Shown here one piece after another: positions 45,301 to 57,056 of a stretch of 64,000 nt of DNA (its first letter is position 1; each line of letters begins with the position of its first letter). Under the pieces are notes generated by a model that worked only from the letters and a program-made list of their open reading frames with translations, was not told the origin of the DNA and searched no databases. Both the position numbers and the translations under genes were made by a program. Origin of the DNA: Astragalus membranaceus (Eukaryota; Streptophyta; Magnoliopsida; Fabales; Fabaceae); the NCBI GenBank assembly GCA_039519185.1, contig CM076854.1, forward strand, positions 157,476,166 to 157,540,165. Direction: 5' to 3'.

Positions 45301-46818
45301 ATGGGTTCCGAAGATCCGAATCAGCTCCACTTTCTATTGTTTCCAATGATGGCCCAAGGCCACATGAATCCCATGATGGACATTGCAAAAATATTAGTCC
45401 AACAAAATGTTATTGTTACAGTAGTCACTACCCCAAAAAATGCCTCTCGTTTCACCTCAATGCTTGCTCGTTTTCTTGAATCTGGCTTTCAAATCAACTT
45501 ACTCCAACTCCAATTTCCATACAAAGAACATGGATTACCAGAAGGGTGTGAAAATCTCGACATGTTACCTTCACTTGGCAAAGCTTCTAGCTTCTTTAAT
45601 GCATCAAAGTTTCTACACCAACAAGTGGATAAGATATCTGAAGAGCTAATAACACCTCCAAGTTGCATAATCTCTGACACGTGTTTGCCACATACAATCC
45701 ATATAGCAAAAAAATTCAACATTCCAAGAATTTCTTTTGTTGGAGTAAGTTGCTTTTATCAATTTTGTATGCATAATATCTACGTCCATAATCTTATGAA
45801 ATCCATAAAAGATGAATCAGAGTACTTTGTTGTGCCTGATATCCCTGACAAAACTGAAATTACCATAGCACAAACAGGACTTGGATTAAAGGGTGCAGAA
45901 TGGGATCAGTTTACTAAAGATGCTGCTCAAGCTGAATTAGCTACTTATGGTACGATCATGAATTCTTTTGAAGAGTTAGAGCCAGAATATGCTAAGGGTT
46001 ATAAGAAGGTAAAAAATGATAAGGTTTGGTGTATTGGTCCTGTTTCACTTATTAACAAGGATCATTTAGATATGGTTCAAAGAGGTAATATTAACAAGGG
46101 TTCAAATATGGATGAATGGAGGCATATAAAGTGGCTTGATTCACAAAAACCAGGGAGTGTAATTTATGCATCTCTTGGAAGCTTATGCAATGTATCACCA
46201 CCTCAATTGATAGAACTTGGTTTGGCTTTAGAAGCATCAAAAAAACCCTTTATATGGGTTATTAGGGAAGGGAGTCATTTAGAAGTAATGGAAAAGTGGA
46301 TTTTGGAAAATGGATTTGAAGAAAGAATTAATGATAGAGGTATTGTGATTAGGGGGTTGGCTCCTCAATTAGTAATATTATCACACCCTTCAACCGGAGG
46401 GTTCTTAACACATTGTGGTTGGAATTCTACATTAGAAGCAATATGTGCTGGAGTACCTATGCTTACATGGCCATTGTTTGCGGATCAATTTTTGAATCAA
46501 AGTTTAGTCGTTGAAGTATTGAAAGTTGGAGTGAAGGTTGGAGTGAAAAGTCCTATTAAATGGGGTGAGGAAGAGGTAACAAGTGTGTTGGTGAAGAAGG
46601 AAGATGTTGAAAAGGGAATAAAAGAGTTAATGGATGAGACAAATGATGAAAGTGAAGAAAGGAGAAAAAGGATTATAGAGCTTGCAGGAATGGCTAAAAA
46701 GGCCGTAGAAATTGGAGGGTCTTCTCACTCTAATGTTACCTTGCTTATCCAAGATATCATGCAAAAAACCAAATATGCGTTATCTTCACTTGATGCCAAT
46801 GGAAAACACGATTTATAA
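45301..46818 (+). CDS. UDP-glycosyltransferase 1, UGT73-type (505 aa)
   Basis: Family-1 glycosyltransferase: it transfers a sugar from a UDP-sugar to a small acceptor such as a flavonoid, triterpenoid or other specialised metabolite, in the cytosol. It is a single uninterrupted exon. The start ATG at 45301 gives MGSEDPNQLHFLLFPMMAQGH; the frame is open upstream to 45238 but has no ATG there. Catalytic His is at about 21 and the Asp of the charge relay at about 126 (IISDTC). The C-terminal UDP-sugar (PSPG) box spans about 353-396, with HCGWNSTLE and WPLFADQ intact. Its first residue is Leu (LAPQ), not the near-invariant Trp. Length and layout are normal for the family. A paralogue lies 10.2 kb downstream on the same strand, separated by LINE and CACTA insertions. 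The acceptor cannot be told from sequence. Confidence 0.93.
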   Translation: MGSEDPNQLHFLLFPMMAQGHMNPMMDIAKILVQQNVIVTVVTTPKNASRFTSMLARFLESGFQINLLQLQFPYKEHGLPEGCENLDMLPSLGKASSFFNASKFLHQQVDKISEELITPPSCIISDTCLPHTIHIAKKFNIPRISFVGVSCFYQFCMHNIYVHNLMKSIKDESEYFVVPDIPDKTEITIAQTGLGLKGAEWDQFTKDAAQAELATYGTIMNSFEELEPEYAKGYKKVKNDKVWCIGPVSLINKDHLDMVQRGNINKGSNMDEWRHIKWLDSQKPGSVIYASLGSLCNVSPPQLIELGLALEASKKPFIWVIREGSHLEVMEKWILENGFEERINDRGIVIRGLAPQLVILSHPSTGGFLTHCGWNSTLEAICAGVPMLTWPLFADQFLNQSLVVEVLKVGVKVGVKSPIKWGEEEVTSVLVKKEDVEKGIKELMDETNDESEERRKRIIELAGMAKKAVEIGGSSHSNVTLLIQDIMQKTKYALSSLDANGKHDL

Positions 46819-47130
46819 TAAATTGATGGATCCATTTTAAAGCTTTGGGGTGATATATATATTGGTGATCCTACGACTACCGATCCTCAGGGACAATTGC
46901 GCTAGATAATAATTTCGTACCGGTTGTGTAAAAGACTCAATAGAAGAAATTGCTGCAAATAAATATATCGGTCGTTGGCTATAATACTCGTTTCAGGACA
47001 AATTCCGTCTCTTTTTGATTTGGTTATTATAATTTAGTCATTTAAATTGCGTTATAATTTGTCTCTAGGTTGGATTGTTTTAGGGGGTCTTTCGTTGTAA
47101 CGAGTTAGGAGTTCCCTATTATTGCTTTGT
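46819..47130. other. UGT 1 downstream region
   Basis: No gene, repeat or RNA is recognised. It presumably contains the UGT 1 3' untranslated region; an aataaa-like sequence lies a few bases past the stop. Confidence 0.6.
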
Positions 47131-47149
47131 CTTTATTTTCTTTTCATTG

Positions 47150-47600
47150 CTATGGGTATTGGTCTAATCCCCTCTTGGCCTCTGTCTTTTTTTTCTTTTT
47201 CTTTTTTAATAAAATTAGGGGGGAGTACTCTTTTTCCTTCCTTATATTTTTTACATCAGAAGGTTTTAATGAGTCTTCATTCCTTGTATTTGCCAAAAAA
47301 AAATAATCACCCCCTTTTGTGACAGAAAGCACTCCATGTGCATTTCATTAATAATCAAACTGGAAATACATGTGGCAATATCATAAAATTCTCGAGGACT
47401 AGCTGAAAATAAGGCCACTCCCGCAATAAAATGAGCAATCTTATTAACATTCCTCCTAGAAAACTCAACGTGAGAGTTGGAATTAAAAAATAAAAAAAGA
47501 TCAATACAAACAGAAACTAAAGAGCCAAACTCTGAGATATCTATCCAATCAGAATTGTAGGCATCAACAACACAGTTGACATCTAACGCGAAAATCACAT
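47150..47600 (-). pseudogene. L1 LINE fragment: RNase H-like C-terminus and 3' UTR
   Basis: On - the frame 47598-47266 gives VNCVVDAYNS, VEFSRRNVNKIAHFIAGVALF and REFYDIATCISSLI, the usual C-terminal RNase H-like part of plant L1 ORF2. It continues into an A-rich 3' end around 47160-47215. It is 5'-truncated and differs in sequence from the larger L1 to its right. Confidence 0.8.
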
Positions 47601-48535
47601 TCTCAGATGTGTAGGCATATAATGATAATATGGCACTTTTACATTTTCAGATTAGTCATCGCATGATATGTCCCAAGACATATATTTATAGAGAAAGTGG
47701 AGAGAGGGGACCTACCCTTTCATGTAGGGTTACAATGGTTCATCATATCCAATTATGAATAGCCATATCCATTCAAACCATACGTTTTCATGAAGAGTTA
47801 TAATGGTTCCACTCATCATCAATCCATTAAACTATATATACCTACACTATTCAAGTACACTTATATACTGTGTGATGTCTAATTAATATCTATTGATCAC
47901 AAGATAGATATTCCAAGACCCATCAAAATACCATTCAACCAAAGTTTTATAAATCAATATTGGAAGACCAACAATAAAGAAATAAAATTTCTTACACTTT
48001 ACTCATGGGATTTGGAAAAACGAAGACGAAGAAGAGGTTTGAACAGAATGGCAGAGAGAACGAGATTAGAAGAAGAATTTTAAATCTGTTTTAATTTTGT
48101 TATTTATTTTATTGTTTTAATAATTTATTAACAATTTAAATTATTTTTAATATTCTTAATATTATGTGGCATGTACATGTGAACCATTAAATGACGTGGA
48201 GTACATGTGTGCAAACTGCATCAGCTGCCATGTCATTTAATAAATGTCACATCAACTTTTTTACACGCATCTAGATCAGCAAAAAAATGAAATACCCCCA
48301 TTTGGACTAAATGTTTGAGTTTTTCAAAATAAAAAAGGGGACTAAATGTCCGAATTTGTGAAAATAGGAAAATCAAAACTATAATTTAGCCTATATTATA
48401 TATAAGTCGGTTGTCCCCAGCACATCAGAGAAATTGTATAGTGTGTATGTTTGCTCTCTTTTCTCCGTATGAAAGTGCCTAAGGCATAAGGAGTATCGGT
48501 AGAAGAATAATCATAAAGTCGTTCCTATAAACATT
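47601..48535. other. AT-rich intergenic DNA
   Basis: No coding signal or clear repeat structure. A few short blocks resemble each other but nothing supports a feature call. Confidence 0.6.
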
Positions 48536-49454
48536 TTTTTAGATAAGCAAAAAATTCATTGAAGGGAGCACAAGGGTTGCCCAACCCTTACAATGGAGAT
48601 ATAGGAAAGGGGGAGGGCCTTCTTAAAACCTCCCTGAGCCAAAACTCAATGGGAAAAAGACTCGGGAAGGAAAAAGAGTACATCGTACAACCTGCACCAC
48701 AGTGGGAAAACAACAACCTAGCCCACTGTTTCTCCCCCTACTAGATTACAGATTGTTAAGGAATGTAAGTGGGTTAGACCACCATAGAGATACAGACAAA
48801 GATGAATTACAGTTGAGTTTATAAAGACACCAACTCCAAGATAAGTTCTTGATCCGGTTAACAACCACTACAAGAAAATCGACGATTTCCGACGGCATTT
48901 TTCGTCGCAAATGTAGCAATTTTCGTCGCAAATTGACGTTTCCGACAAACTTTCCGACGGACAAAAAGTCGTCGCAAAATCGCTCGTCGGAAATCGTTTC
49001 CGACGGATTTTTTCGTCGCAAATGACTCCGTCGCAAAGTCGTCGGAAATCCGTCGCAAACTTTCGTCGCAAATTCGTCGGAAATCCGTCACAAATGTTTG
49101 TCGCAAATTCGTCGCAAAAAACCATTTCCGACGAAAATTTCCGTCGGAAATCCGTCGGAAATTTTTAAAAAAAATAAAAAAAATTAAATCTTCTGAAGGG
49201 TACACATTAAATTCAAATACATTAAATTATCATGAGAAAAGGGTACACAAACTACAATGTAAAATTCAAATATCATGAGAAGACATTAATTTTAAGAATT
49301 ATACAGATTACAGAATGGCATTTGACAGAAGGGTACACAAACTGCAATGTGCACAACATTCAACAGCATAAATAACAATGCAACTGCTAAGCATTGACAG
49401 ATAGGCATTTATGTGCATGTCAAGACGAAGGAACAAAATAATAAGGATTGGTAA

Positions 49455-49640
49455 TTACAGTCTTCATGTAGATAAGCAATTCCTCGAGCTGCACCAGCTG
49501 CAATTTTAACACGGTTTGCCCATTCTAGCACAAGTTGCCTTGATTAGTTCCTCATATGAAAACCAGTTCCTTGAATGACCCATTCCACCAGTATCAGATG
49601 GTGTATACACAACTTCACTGCCAGAGTTGTTTTTATCAAA
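49455..49640 (-). pseudogene. PERK-like receptor kinase fragment (captured)
   Basis: On - the frame reads VVYTPSDTGGMGHSRNWF and SYEELIKAT, the stretch just before the kinase domain of proline-rich extensin-like receptor kinases. It jumps directly, with a frame change, to [16 protein letters not shown] and IAYLHED, kinase subdomain VI. The glycine loop, catalytic lysine and intervening kinase residues are missing, so an internal deletion or exon loss joined the two pieces. No kinase activity is possible. Residual identity to the family looks high by eye, implying fairly recent capture. Confidence 0.8.
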
Positions 49641-50339
49641 GGTGCAGAGGAAAGTTTGTTCAAAAAGGATGAATCTAGACAAAGTTGCAAACATTCATTT
49701 ACTTATCGGTAATAAATAGGCAAAGACAAACATTTTATATAAAAATGCTTTTCACATGTTTAGATCTTCTAGAGTAAAAATGATTCTAACAAGCTAACAT
49801 TTGAAGCTGCTTACAAAAGTGATTTTTACTATACTTCAATTTACTTTACCAAGTGAACATCTAAATCTAAACCTGATATGAACAACAGAAGCTCAGGCTG
49901 ACTCCAACCTTACCTACCATTTTCCTTGAACAAAATTAGCATATCCAAAAAACATATACCAGAAGTGTCAGTAGCCAAACATATACCAGTAGCCAACCAT
50001 TGATATTGGTTCTGGTCACAACAAACCTTGGAAATACAACCAAGCGGAAAAAGAAGTCGCTTCAGCTGGGATTGTGATAGGTGTGAAAGGAAGTATGTTT
50101 GATCCTTTACCTAAAATTTAAAACAACATTAGAAACTAACAATGGTCAACAATACTTTCCCCACAACAGGCAACCAAATACATATGCAGAACATAATATT
50201 ACTATAAGCAATTTAATATAGTTTAATCTGTGAAGATTCTTTAAAAAGAGCTGGAAGTAAAGAAATATAACCTATAAACCACAAATGCAAACAAGATCTT
50301 GTAACCACAGAAGTGTATCTCATATCGGTTTACCTCTTT

Positions 50340-52525
50340 CTGTAGGTTGAGAACCATGACAGGGAAAATTCAGCCAACTACCACAGAGACCGGAGTTCCC
50401 AATGAAACTGCAAATAGAAGGTTGTAACAATCAACTCAAAAGAACATGCTACTTAACAGATAGGCCACATTATTTTGTAACTTAAATGCAATATTCAACA
50501 AAAAATGCACATCACCTGTCAGGTGAAAACCTGGTAAAATTGTTGCTTGTGGAAATAACACCAACTAGTTCGTTATAGGACACATTACTACAAAATGTAC
50601 AATTGATATTCAACTTATTAGGTAAAGGTGAAATGCAATGTTATAAATGCAATGCCAAATTGTTCAAAAAGAAGGCTATACTTACAGCAGAGAGAGACTA
50701 AGACAATTTACAAGTGACTCCACATCACCAGATAATCTGTTGTTTTGAAGAAAGATTCCTGATGATAGTTTGAATAAAGATTCCTGAGGATGGTCATCAA
50801 TATGTGCAATAGAGCCAATTAAGCATGATAGAATTGCAAATATGTTGAAAGAAATGTCACAGCATGTCAAGGAGAAACTTACAAAGAAGTCATACTCTCC
50901 AAGCTCTCCAAAGTACGAGGTATTGTTCCATTCCGCTTATTACCATACACATTGCTAAGAGAAGAGAAAAATCCATCACATGAATGAAATGATTCATGAT
51001 GCTATAACAAAAGCAAATAAAATAGACACTATGACATAACAACACTTACAAGTCGAATAGATCAGTGAGCTTTCCAAGCTCGGGGGGATTTGTCCACTCA
51101 GATAGTTATCATTCAGCTCCCTACAAAAGGTTGGACATAAATTTTCCATTTAGATAAGACTTGTCAACTAACATGTTAGTCTATAGAAACAGAAGGCTGA
51201 TATTTATGAACTCTAATTCACTAGATAATAATGAATACATGCAAGGAAATATTTCTTTGATCAAAGCAAAGATAAGGCAGAAACGTAAGGTCACATGTAT
51301 AATTGATGAGTTATGCATATAAGTTGAGGATTTCAGAATGAAATTATTTGAGAGGTAGCTGGTTGCTTAAGTATCTTACAAATAGTGAAGCTTTGTCATA
51401 TTCCCTAGCTCCGGAGGGATTAAGCCAGTAAGCTTGTTTCCATGCAAGTACCTACAAACATTTCATAAATTGAATCAAACATACTAGAATCTATATACTT
51501 TTATGAAGAAATTGATAAGCAATTTATGACAAAGTCAACTAATGGATACTTACAATTTTTCTGTGTAAGACAAATTACCCAATATAGCAGGGATTGGTCC
51601 AGTTAACATCTTACAACTCAAGTCTCTGGATTGAAAATTAAGAATGTGATCAATGTACAAGAACATAAGTAAAGGTGTTATCAAATATCAAGTCAATAAC
51701 TAAATTTCATTTCATAAACTACATTTCAAAATCTACTAACAAAAATGCTTACAAGACAGCAAGTGCTTCCATGAGGCCAATCACTGATGGAATATGTCCA
51801 GAGAGTTTATTGTCTTGCAATGACCTACCGGTTTCAAAAAAAGATCTATCACAGAATTCCTTGAGAAGGAATGTGGTTGACCAAATATCATTCTTGCTAA
51901 ACATAACATAATAAGATCATGTAGTAAGATAATGTAATACATACAAGGTTGCTACTTGCAAAAATCCAATGTTGAATGGTATATCTCCGGTTAGCTGGTT
52001 GTAGGATAAATCCCTGACATCAACAACAGATTTATTTAAAGAAGTAAAAAGAAAATAAATCAATGTAACAAACTTTGTCATAGAGTTAGATTACATACAA
52101 GACCTGGAAGGAGGTACAGTTGCCTATATTTTCAGGAATACTTCCTGTCAGGCTATTGTTTCTCACATCACTACAAAATAGTAAGAGTAAAATAATCACA
52201 TCTATTACGAAATGCGCATTTTGAAGCCGTAGAACAAAAAGAAAGTTCTTGTGCAACTTACAAATACCACAACCCGGTTAACTGGCACATGTCTAGTGAT
52301 AGTGAACCGACCAAATTATTCCCTCGCAAGCCACTATTATATGAAAAGAAAACAGAACAAATTAACAACGCTTGCAGTAAGATCCTAACAAACACAAATA
52401 TATAATTCATAGAATTGATAATTTCATTTACATATTGCTTATATACTTACAAATACTGCAACACTTCATTCCAGTATATGAGCCTTGGTATTTCACCACT
52501 AAGATTATTTTGTGCTAGATCTCTT
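50340..52525 (-). pseudogene. ERECTA-family LRR exons (captured, eleven exons)
   Basis: On -, short exons of about 72 bp each encode one LRR and end at a donor (gtaag/gtatg), in the order found in ERECTA/ERL receptor kinases. Examples: LSGEIPRLIYWNEVLQYL (about 52525-52451), LTGLWYF (52262), NNSLTGSIPE (52171-52100), NQLTGDIPFNIGFLQ (51951), LSGHIPSVIGLMEAL (51752), LTGPIPAILGNL (51554), GNKLTGLIPPELGNMTKL (51380), an ELNDNYLSGQIPP exon with a one-base deletion (51055), GNKRNGTIPRTL (50884), LSGDVESLVNCLSLS (50694), and FIGNSGLCGSWLNFPC (50340). LRR exons between these last ones are missing, as are the signal peptide, transmembrane and kinase parts. ERECTA receptors sense EPF peptides in stomatal and organ patterning. 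This copy is a fragment, not a working receptor. Confidence 0.88.
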
Positions 52526-55500
52526 AAAAATAATGTGGAAGAGCAAGACACAACTTAAACTTAAATCATTTAAAAAAACATAATAAATCAGAAAAAGTAA
52601 AGAATGATTACGACCATTGCATGAATCTTGCAACCAGCAACATATGGAGAACGTGCTGCTGTTATTTGCTCTTGAAATGTTAAATAATGTTCTACACCAT
52701 CAACTGGATCAGTGCAATCAACAGGCTTGCACGTGGCTCCACATCTTTCTAGACTGTCATACACTTCAATCACAGATCCTTGCTTCTGCACACAACTGTC
52801 ATCTTTCTAGACTGACATACACTTTCCAAATGAAATGCCAAGGGATGGAGGACTCCAACAGGAGCTATGGAATCAGAAGAGTGCATCACAACTTGATATT
52901 CATCAAGCACAATGTTAGCATTCTGAAAATTTTAAGGAACACATAAATAGCAGGAAAAAAATGGGAGGAAAATATAGATTATTAGTTTATAGCAGATAAG
53001 CATTTAAGAAGGCTATATCTTTACCCAAGTGCTTTGTAGGATCCAAACCCATAGCAGCTACCTTGCAAAATAGATAAAGCGTTAAATTCCAAACAAACAG
53101 CTATCCAAGAACATGCAGACAGTAGATCTTGATAAACCAAACCCGATACCTAAATAATAAGTCACACCCTAGCAGACAGCCATATATCATTAGACATTAG
53201 AGCAAAATAAATCCAACCCAGAGCCAATTTCAGGCTACTCAACGTATCCCTATTTCAGCAAAGCCCTAAATCAGTAAAACCCTAAATCGGCTAAATACAA
53301 ATCAAAATACCTAGAAGGAGAATCTGAGAGACAAGTGGTTATGCGGTGGTGGTGATCCGCTTCAGAGGCAGGAGGCGACAGCTGCGGCGGAGAGGCGGAG
53401 AAACGGGGCGGAGACGAAATGGAGAGGAGAGCCGTGAGGTGAAGGAGAAGGACATGTTATCGTGGTGGCCATTGGAGTAGAGAACGGCGACGGAGGATGG
53501 CAGAGAAGGGAGGAGGTCAGGGGAGGAGAGTGGAGGGTGAGGGTGAAGAGAGTGTGTGAGAGAGAAAGAGTGGAGGGAGGAGGACGGTGGAGAGTGAGTG
53601 AATGTGTAAAATGAGAACTGAGAGGAGGGAGGGTTCGAGGAAGCTGTGTTGTGTTTTATTTGGGTTTATAGTTTCCGACGGACTTTTACAGGTTTCCGAC
53701 GAAAATATCCGTCGGAAATTTCCGACGGAAAACAACTTCATCGCAAACGTAAGCGGTAATTTTAGCGCCTCTTTCTGCTGAACATTTGCGACGACTTTTT
53801 CGTCGGAAATCCGTCGGAAATTGAGACGGATAAGAGTTCGTCGGAAAGTTTCGTAGGAAACGGAGCTTATTCTTGTAGTGAACCCCCTCTATATTTGGTT
53901 CCTCCTCTTTGAATATGTCTCTGTTCCTAGCTAGCCAAATGCTCCAACAAGTAGTTAACCAGAAGAGATGTTTCACCAGCTTTGCTTTCTTCCCTGTACA
54001 CCACTTGGCACAATTACTAAAGAAATCCTCCACACCCAGAGAGACATCCACGTCAACACCTAGCCAAGTACCAACAATATGCCAAACAGAACGCGCAAAA
54101 CCACAAGTGATGAAAAGATGTTCGACAGACTCGCAAGAGGAATTATAAAACGAACAACCAACTTCTAGCTCGGAGTGGATGACGTCGTTCCTGTGCAACA
54201 GCTGCTCACGCACTTGTAAGGAATCTAACAGTAACCTCCACCCGAAGACTACAACATTCGAAGGGACAATAGATTTTCATAGTCCCCCTAACAAGTGCTG
54301 ATGGTTCGAAATGTTGGAAGATATGTCACTACAAGACAGTTGGTGATAAAAAGATTTTACTGTGAAACTCTTGGAAATATCATGTGGCCATAGCCATGCG
54401 TCTTTCCTTCCTCTAGTCGGCTTAACTGACTGTAAAATGCTGTCCAAAATTTGGCCTTCAGCCACCCGAACCGAATCTGTGTGATGTAGACCACACCCAA
54501 ACTTCACCATTCCAAGCACCCAAGTCAGCCACCAAGAGCTGCTACTGCCCTTCCCCATCACATAACAGCGGAAAAACTTTGAATAAAGGCTCTATGCCTA
54601 GCCATTGATCCTTCCAAAAATTAATGGAGGTTCCGTCACCAAGCCCCCTTTTAATACACCACGCGAACCTTCGCCGTTCCTCAAGATTGTCATCCAACTT
54701 TACCAAGTCTCTCCACCAAATCGATCCCGAGTTCCGGCTATATATACCTTCAGCCGAGTTATGAACAAAAGTAGTAGCGTAGTCCCCATAACGATGTCTC
54801 AACAAACGGCTCCAGCAGACATTAGTATCCGTCAAAGCCCGCCATTTCCACTTAGATAACAAAGAAATATTGAATAACTCGAGATTTTTAATACCAAGAC
54901 CGCCATCCTTTTTTGCTTTGCAAACTTTATCCCAAGCAACCCAACACATTCCCTTGTCTCCTTCTTTGATACCCCAAAGGAAATCCCTTTAAATTTTGAT
55001 CATCTTCTTAATCACCACTTTTGGAGCTTTATAGAATGATAGCATGTATAGAGGGATGCTATTCAAGACGGAGTTGATGAGAGCAACCCGACCACCGATC
55101 GACAAGAAACGACCCTTCCACAAAGCCAAACGTTTTCTAAGCACAGCAAGAATGGGGCTCCAAGTAACTTCCCGTCTAGGATTTGCACCAATTGGAATAC
55201 CCAAAAACTTGAATGGTAAAGCTTCCATTTTACAATAAAGGAAGACGCTAGCTCTTTCCAAAAAATCATCCGGGGTGTTGATGCCAATTAACTTACTCTT
55301 ATGGAAATTAACCTTCAAACCAGACACTAATTCGAAAGCACAAAGTAAAGACTTTATACTCCAAAGATTTTCCCACGTGGCCTTGCCCAACAACATTGTG
55401 TCATCCGCGAATTGTAGAATAGAAAACCGTACCTCATTAGAGATGGTAAAGTTTTGAAAGGAACCAATCTCCACCGCTTTCCGCATTAATCCCGACAATC

Positions 55501-56886
55501 CTTTGGCAACGATTAGCTAGAAAGAGGAAAGGTGACAAAGGGTCCCCTTGCCTCAACCCCCTATGTGCTTTGAAGTCATGAGTAGGGCTACCATTCACAA
55601 GAACCGACATGGAGCTATTGCACACACAAGATTTTATCCACGAAATCCATCTTTGGAGGAAACCCATACGCTGTAACACGTAGACCAAGAAGCCCCAAGA
55701 GATGGAGTCATAAGCTTTCTCAAAATCTACCTTAAACAACAAGCACGCTTCCTTACCCCTCTTTGCAAAATCCGCCACTTCGTTAACAATAGCGACCCCG
55801 TCAAGGATTTGTCTTCCCCTATGAAAGCTGATTGATGGTTGGAGATTATGCTAGACACCACTTTCTTAAGACGGTTTGCCAATACTTTGGCCAAAATTTT
55901 ATAGAGGCAACCAATCAAGCAAATAGGCCTGAACTCGCCTAAACCTTGAGGATTGTCCGTCTTTGGAACCAAGGCTATGAAAGACGCCGAGATGGCTTTG
56001 GGAAGATAAGCATTAGCAAAAAATTCGTTAAAGTAACTCACCAACTCCTCCTTCAACATATTCCAACAAGCTTTAATGAAATTGAAGTTGAAACCATCCG
56101 GCCCCGGGCTCTTGTCACCGTCACAATCCCACACACCCATCCTTATTTCTTCCCCGGAAAATGGCTGAATTAAAGTATCCGACTCGGAAGCCGATAGCTG
56201 ACTGAAGGTAAGACCATCAAGAGAAGGACAGTCATAATTTGGTTCCACAAAACACTGTTGAAAATGATTTTTAACCCGCATCTTCACTTCCTCAACATCA
56301 TCCACTAAAGTGCCATTCTCCCCCCGACAATCGAAACGTTGCATCTTCTTCTTTTATAACGCAATAGTGAGTGAAAAAATTTCGAGTTCATATCCCCTTC
56401 CTGTATCCACCTTACTCTAGACTTTTGAGGAAGAAGAGATTCCTTTACCTGGATTTCTTTCCAAAGGGAAGCAGAGACTTCTTTTCTATGCATCACAACA
56501 CCACTGTCCCATCTTTCACCAAAGATATCATCTAGAGAGTTCAAGTCCCGAACAAGAGAATCAATAGTGAGATCCATCTTTCCGAACACCTCTTTATTCC
56601 ATCCTTAGTCTTCCCTTGAGCAATTTCAGTTTCTCCTTCAGAGCATAAGTCTTGTAACCAGTAATGTGAAACTCGTCCCAACACCTTTGAACAAAAGGCA
56701 AGAAGTCTGTATGTTCCAACCATGCATTAAAAAAGCGGAACGGTTTTGGCCCCCAATCTTTCGTTGCTTTGAGGAGCCAAATGGGCGCATGATCTGAAAT
56801 ATCTCGACTACCAATCCACTGACCGGAAATCCCCCAATCAGATATTAGCCCCTATTGTCCGTTAATTCACAAATTCTATTTTTCAA

Positions 56887-56933
56887 CATAACGATTTTCA
56901 TCCCGTAAAAAAAAAACATAACGATTTTCATCT
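56887..56933 (+). mobile_element. Tail-only L1 insertion with an 18-bp TSD
   Basis: An 18-bp sequence (aacataacgattttcatc) occurs at 56887-56904 and 56916-56933, separated only by ccgtaaaaaaa. The insert matches the 3' end of the L1 at 28580-28598 (tttccg plus A run), so it looks like a LINE insertion truncated to its last few bases. Confidence 0.75.
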
Positions 56934-57056
56934 CTTTCTAAGGATCCGAATATTTATTAAATCTTTAAAAGATCAACATGTCATATTAATTAGAGCATGC
57001 CTTTGTATGATTAAAGAATTAATTCAAATACTTATTTATTCCCATGGTCTCATGCC

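Larger units (their letters stand above)
48866..53880. mobile_element. CACTA element with captured receptor-kinase gene fragments (5,015 bp)
   Basis: It starts CACTACAAGAAAATCG and ends TTATTCTTGTAGTG, with the 3-bp TSD aac at 48863-48865 and 53881-53883. Both ends (48880-49165 and 53670-53875) are dense arrays of TTTCCGACGGA and CGTCGCAAA in both orientations. No transposase is seen. The interior holds fragments of two receptor-kinase genes on -: a PERK-like piece (about 49455-49640) and eleven ERECTA-like LRR exons with introns (50340-52525). From 52600 to 53340 there is a 67-codon ORF (52791-52588) of unknown origin. From 53340 to 53640 there is a GA/GC-richer stretch that could be a captured 5' UTR. 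It fits a Pack-type CACTA. Confidence 0.92.
48536..56855 (-). mobile_element. L1 LINE, 5'-truncated, interrupted by a CACTA element
   Basis: On -, coding starts within the endonuclease C-terminus (SRDISDHAPIWLL, WGPKPFRFFNAWLEH, about 56850-56700). It continues through RT ([43 protein letters not shown]), then zf-RVT (HRNDVIHSE, EHLFITCGFARSVWH). It stops at the CACTA at 53880 and resumes at 48862 with VNRIKNLSWSW to the C-terminus. The 3' UTR ends gcttatct plus poly(A) at about 48536-48548. The codons on either side of the CACTA join in frame (NIEGV/VNRIK), with aac duplicated. Frameshifts and stops (e.g. near 56590, 55730, 55440, 54960, 54550 and 54250) make it inactive. Confidence 0.9.

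Noticed and set aside
50340..52525. Resident ERECTA-type receptor gene
   Set aside because: Exons missing, one-base deletion in one exon, no signal peptide, transmembrane or kinase region, and the whole lies inside TSD-bounded CACTA ends.
52588..52791. 67-codon ORF inside the Pack-CACTA
   Set aside because: Not recognised; cysteine-containing but no family match by eye, so not called as a gene.
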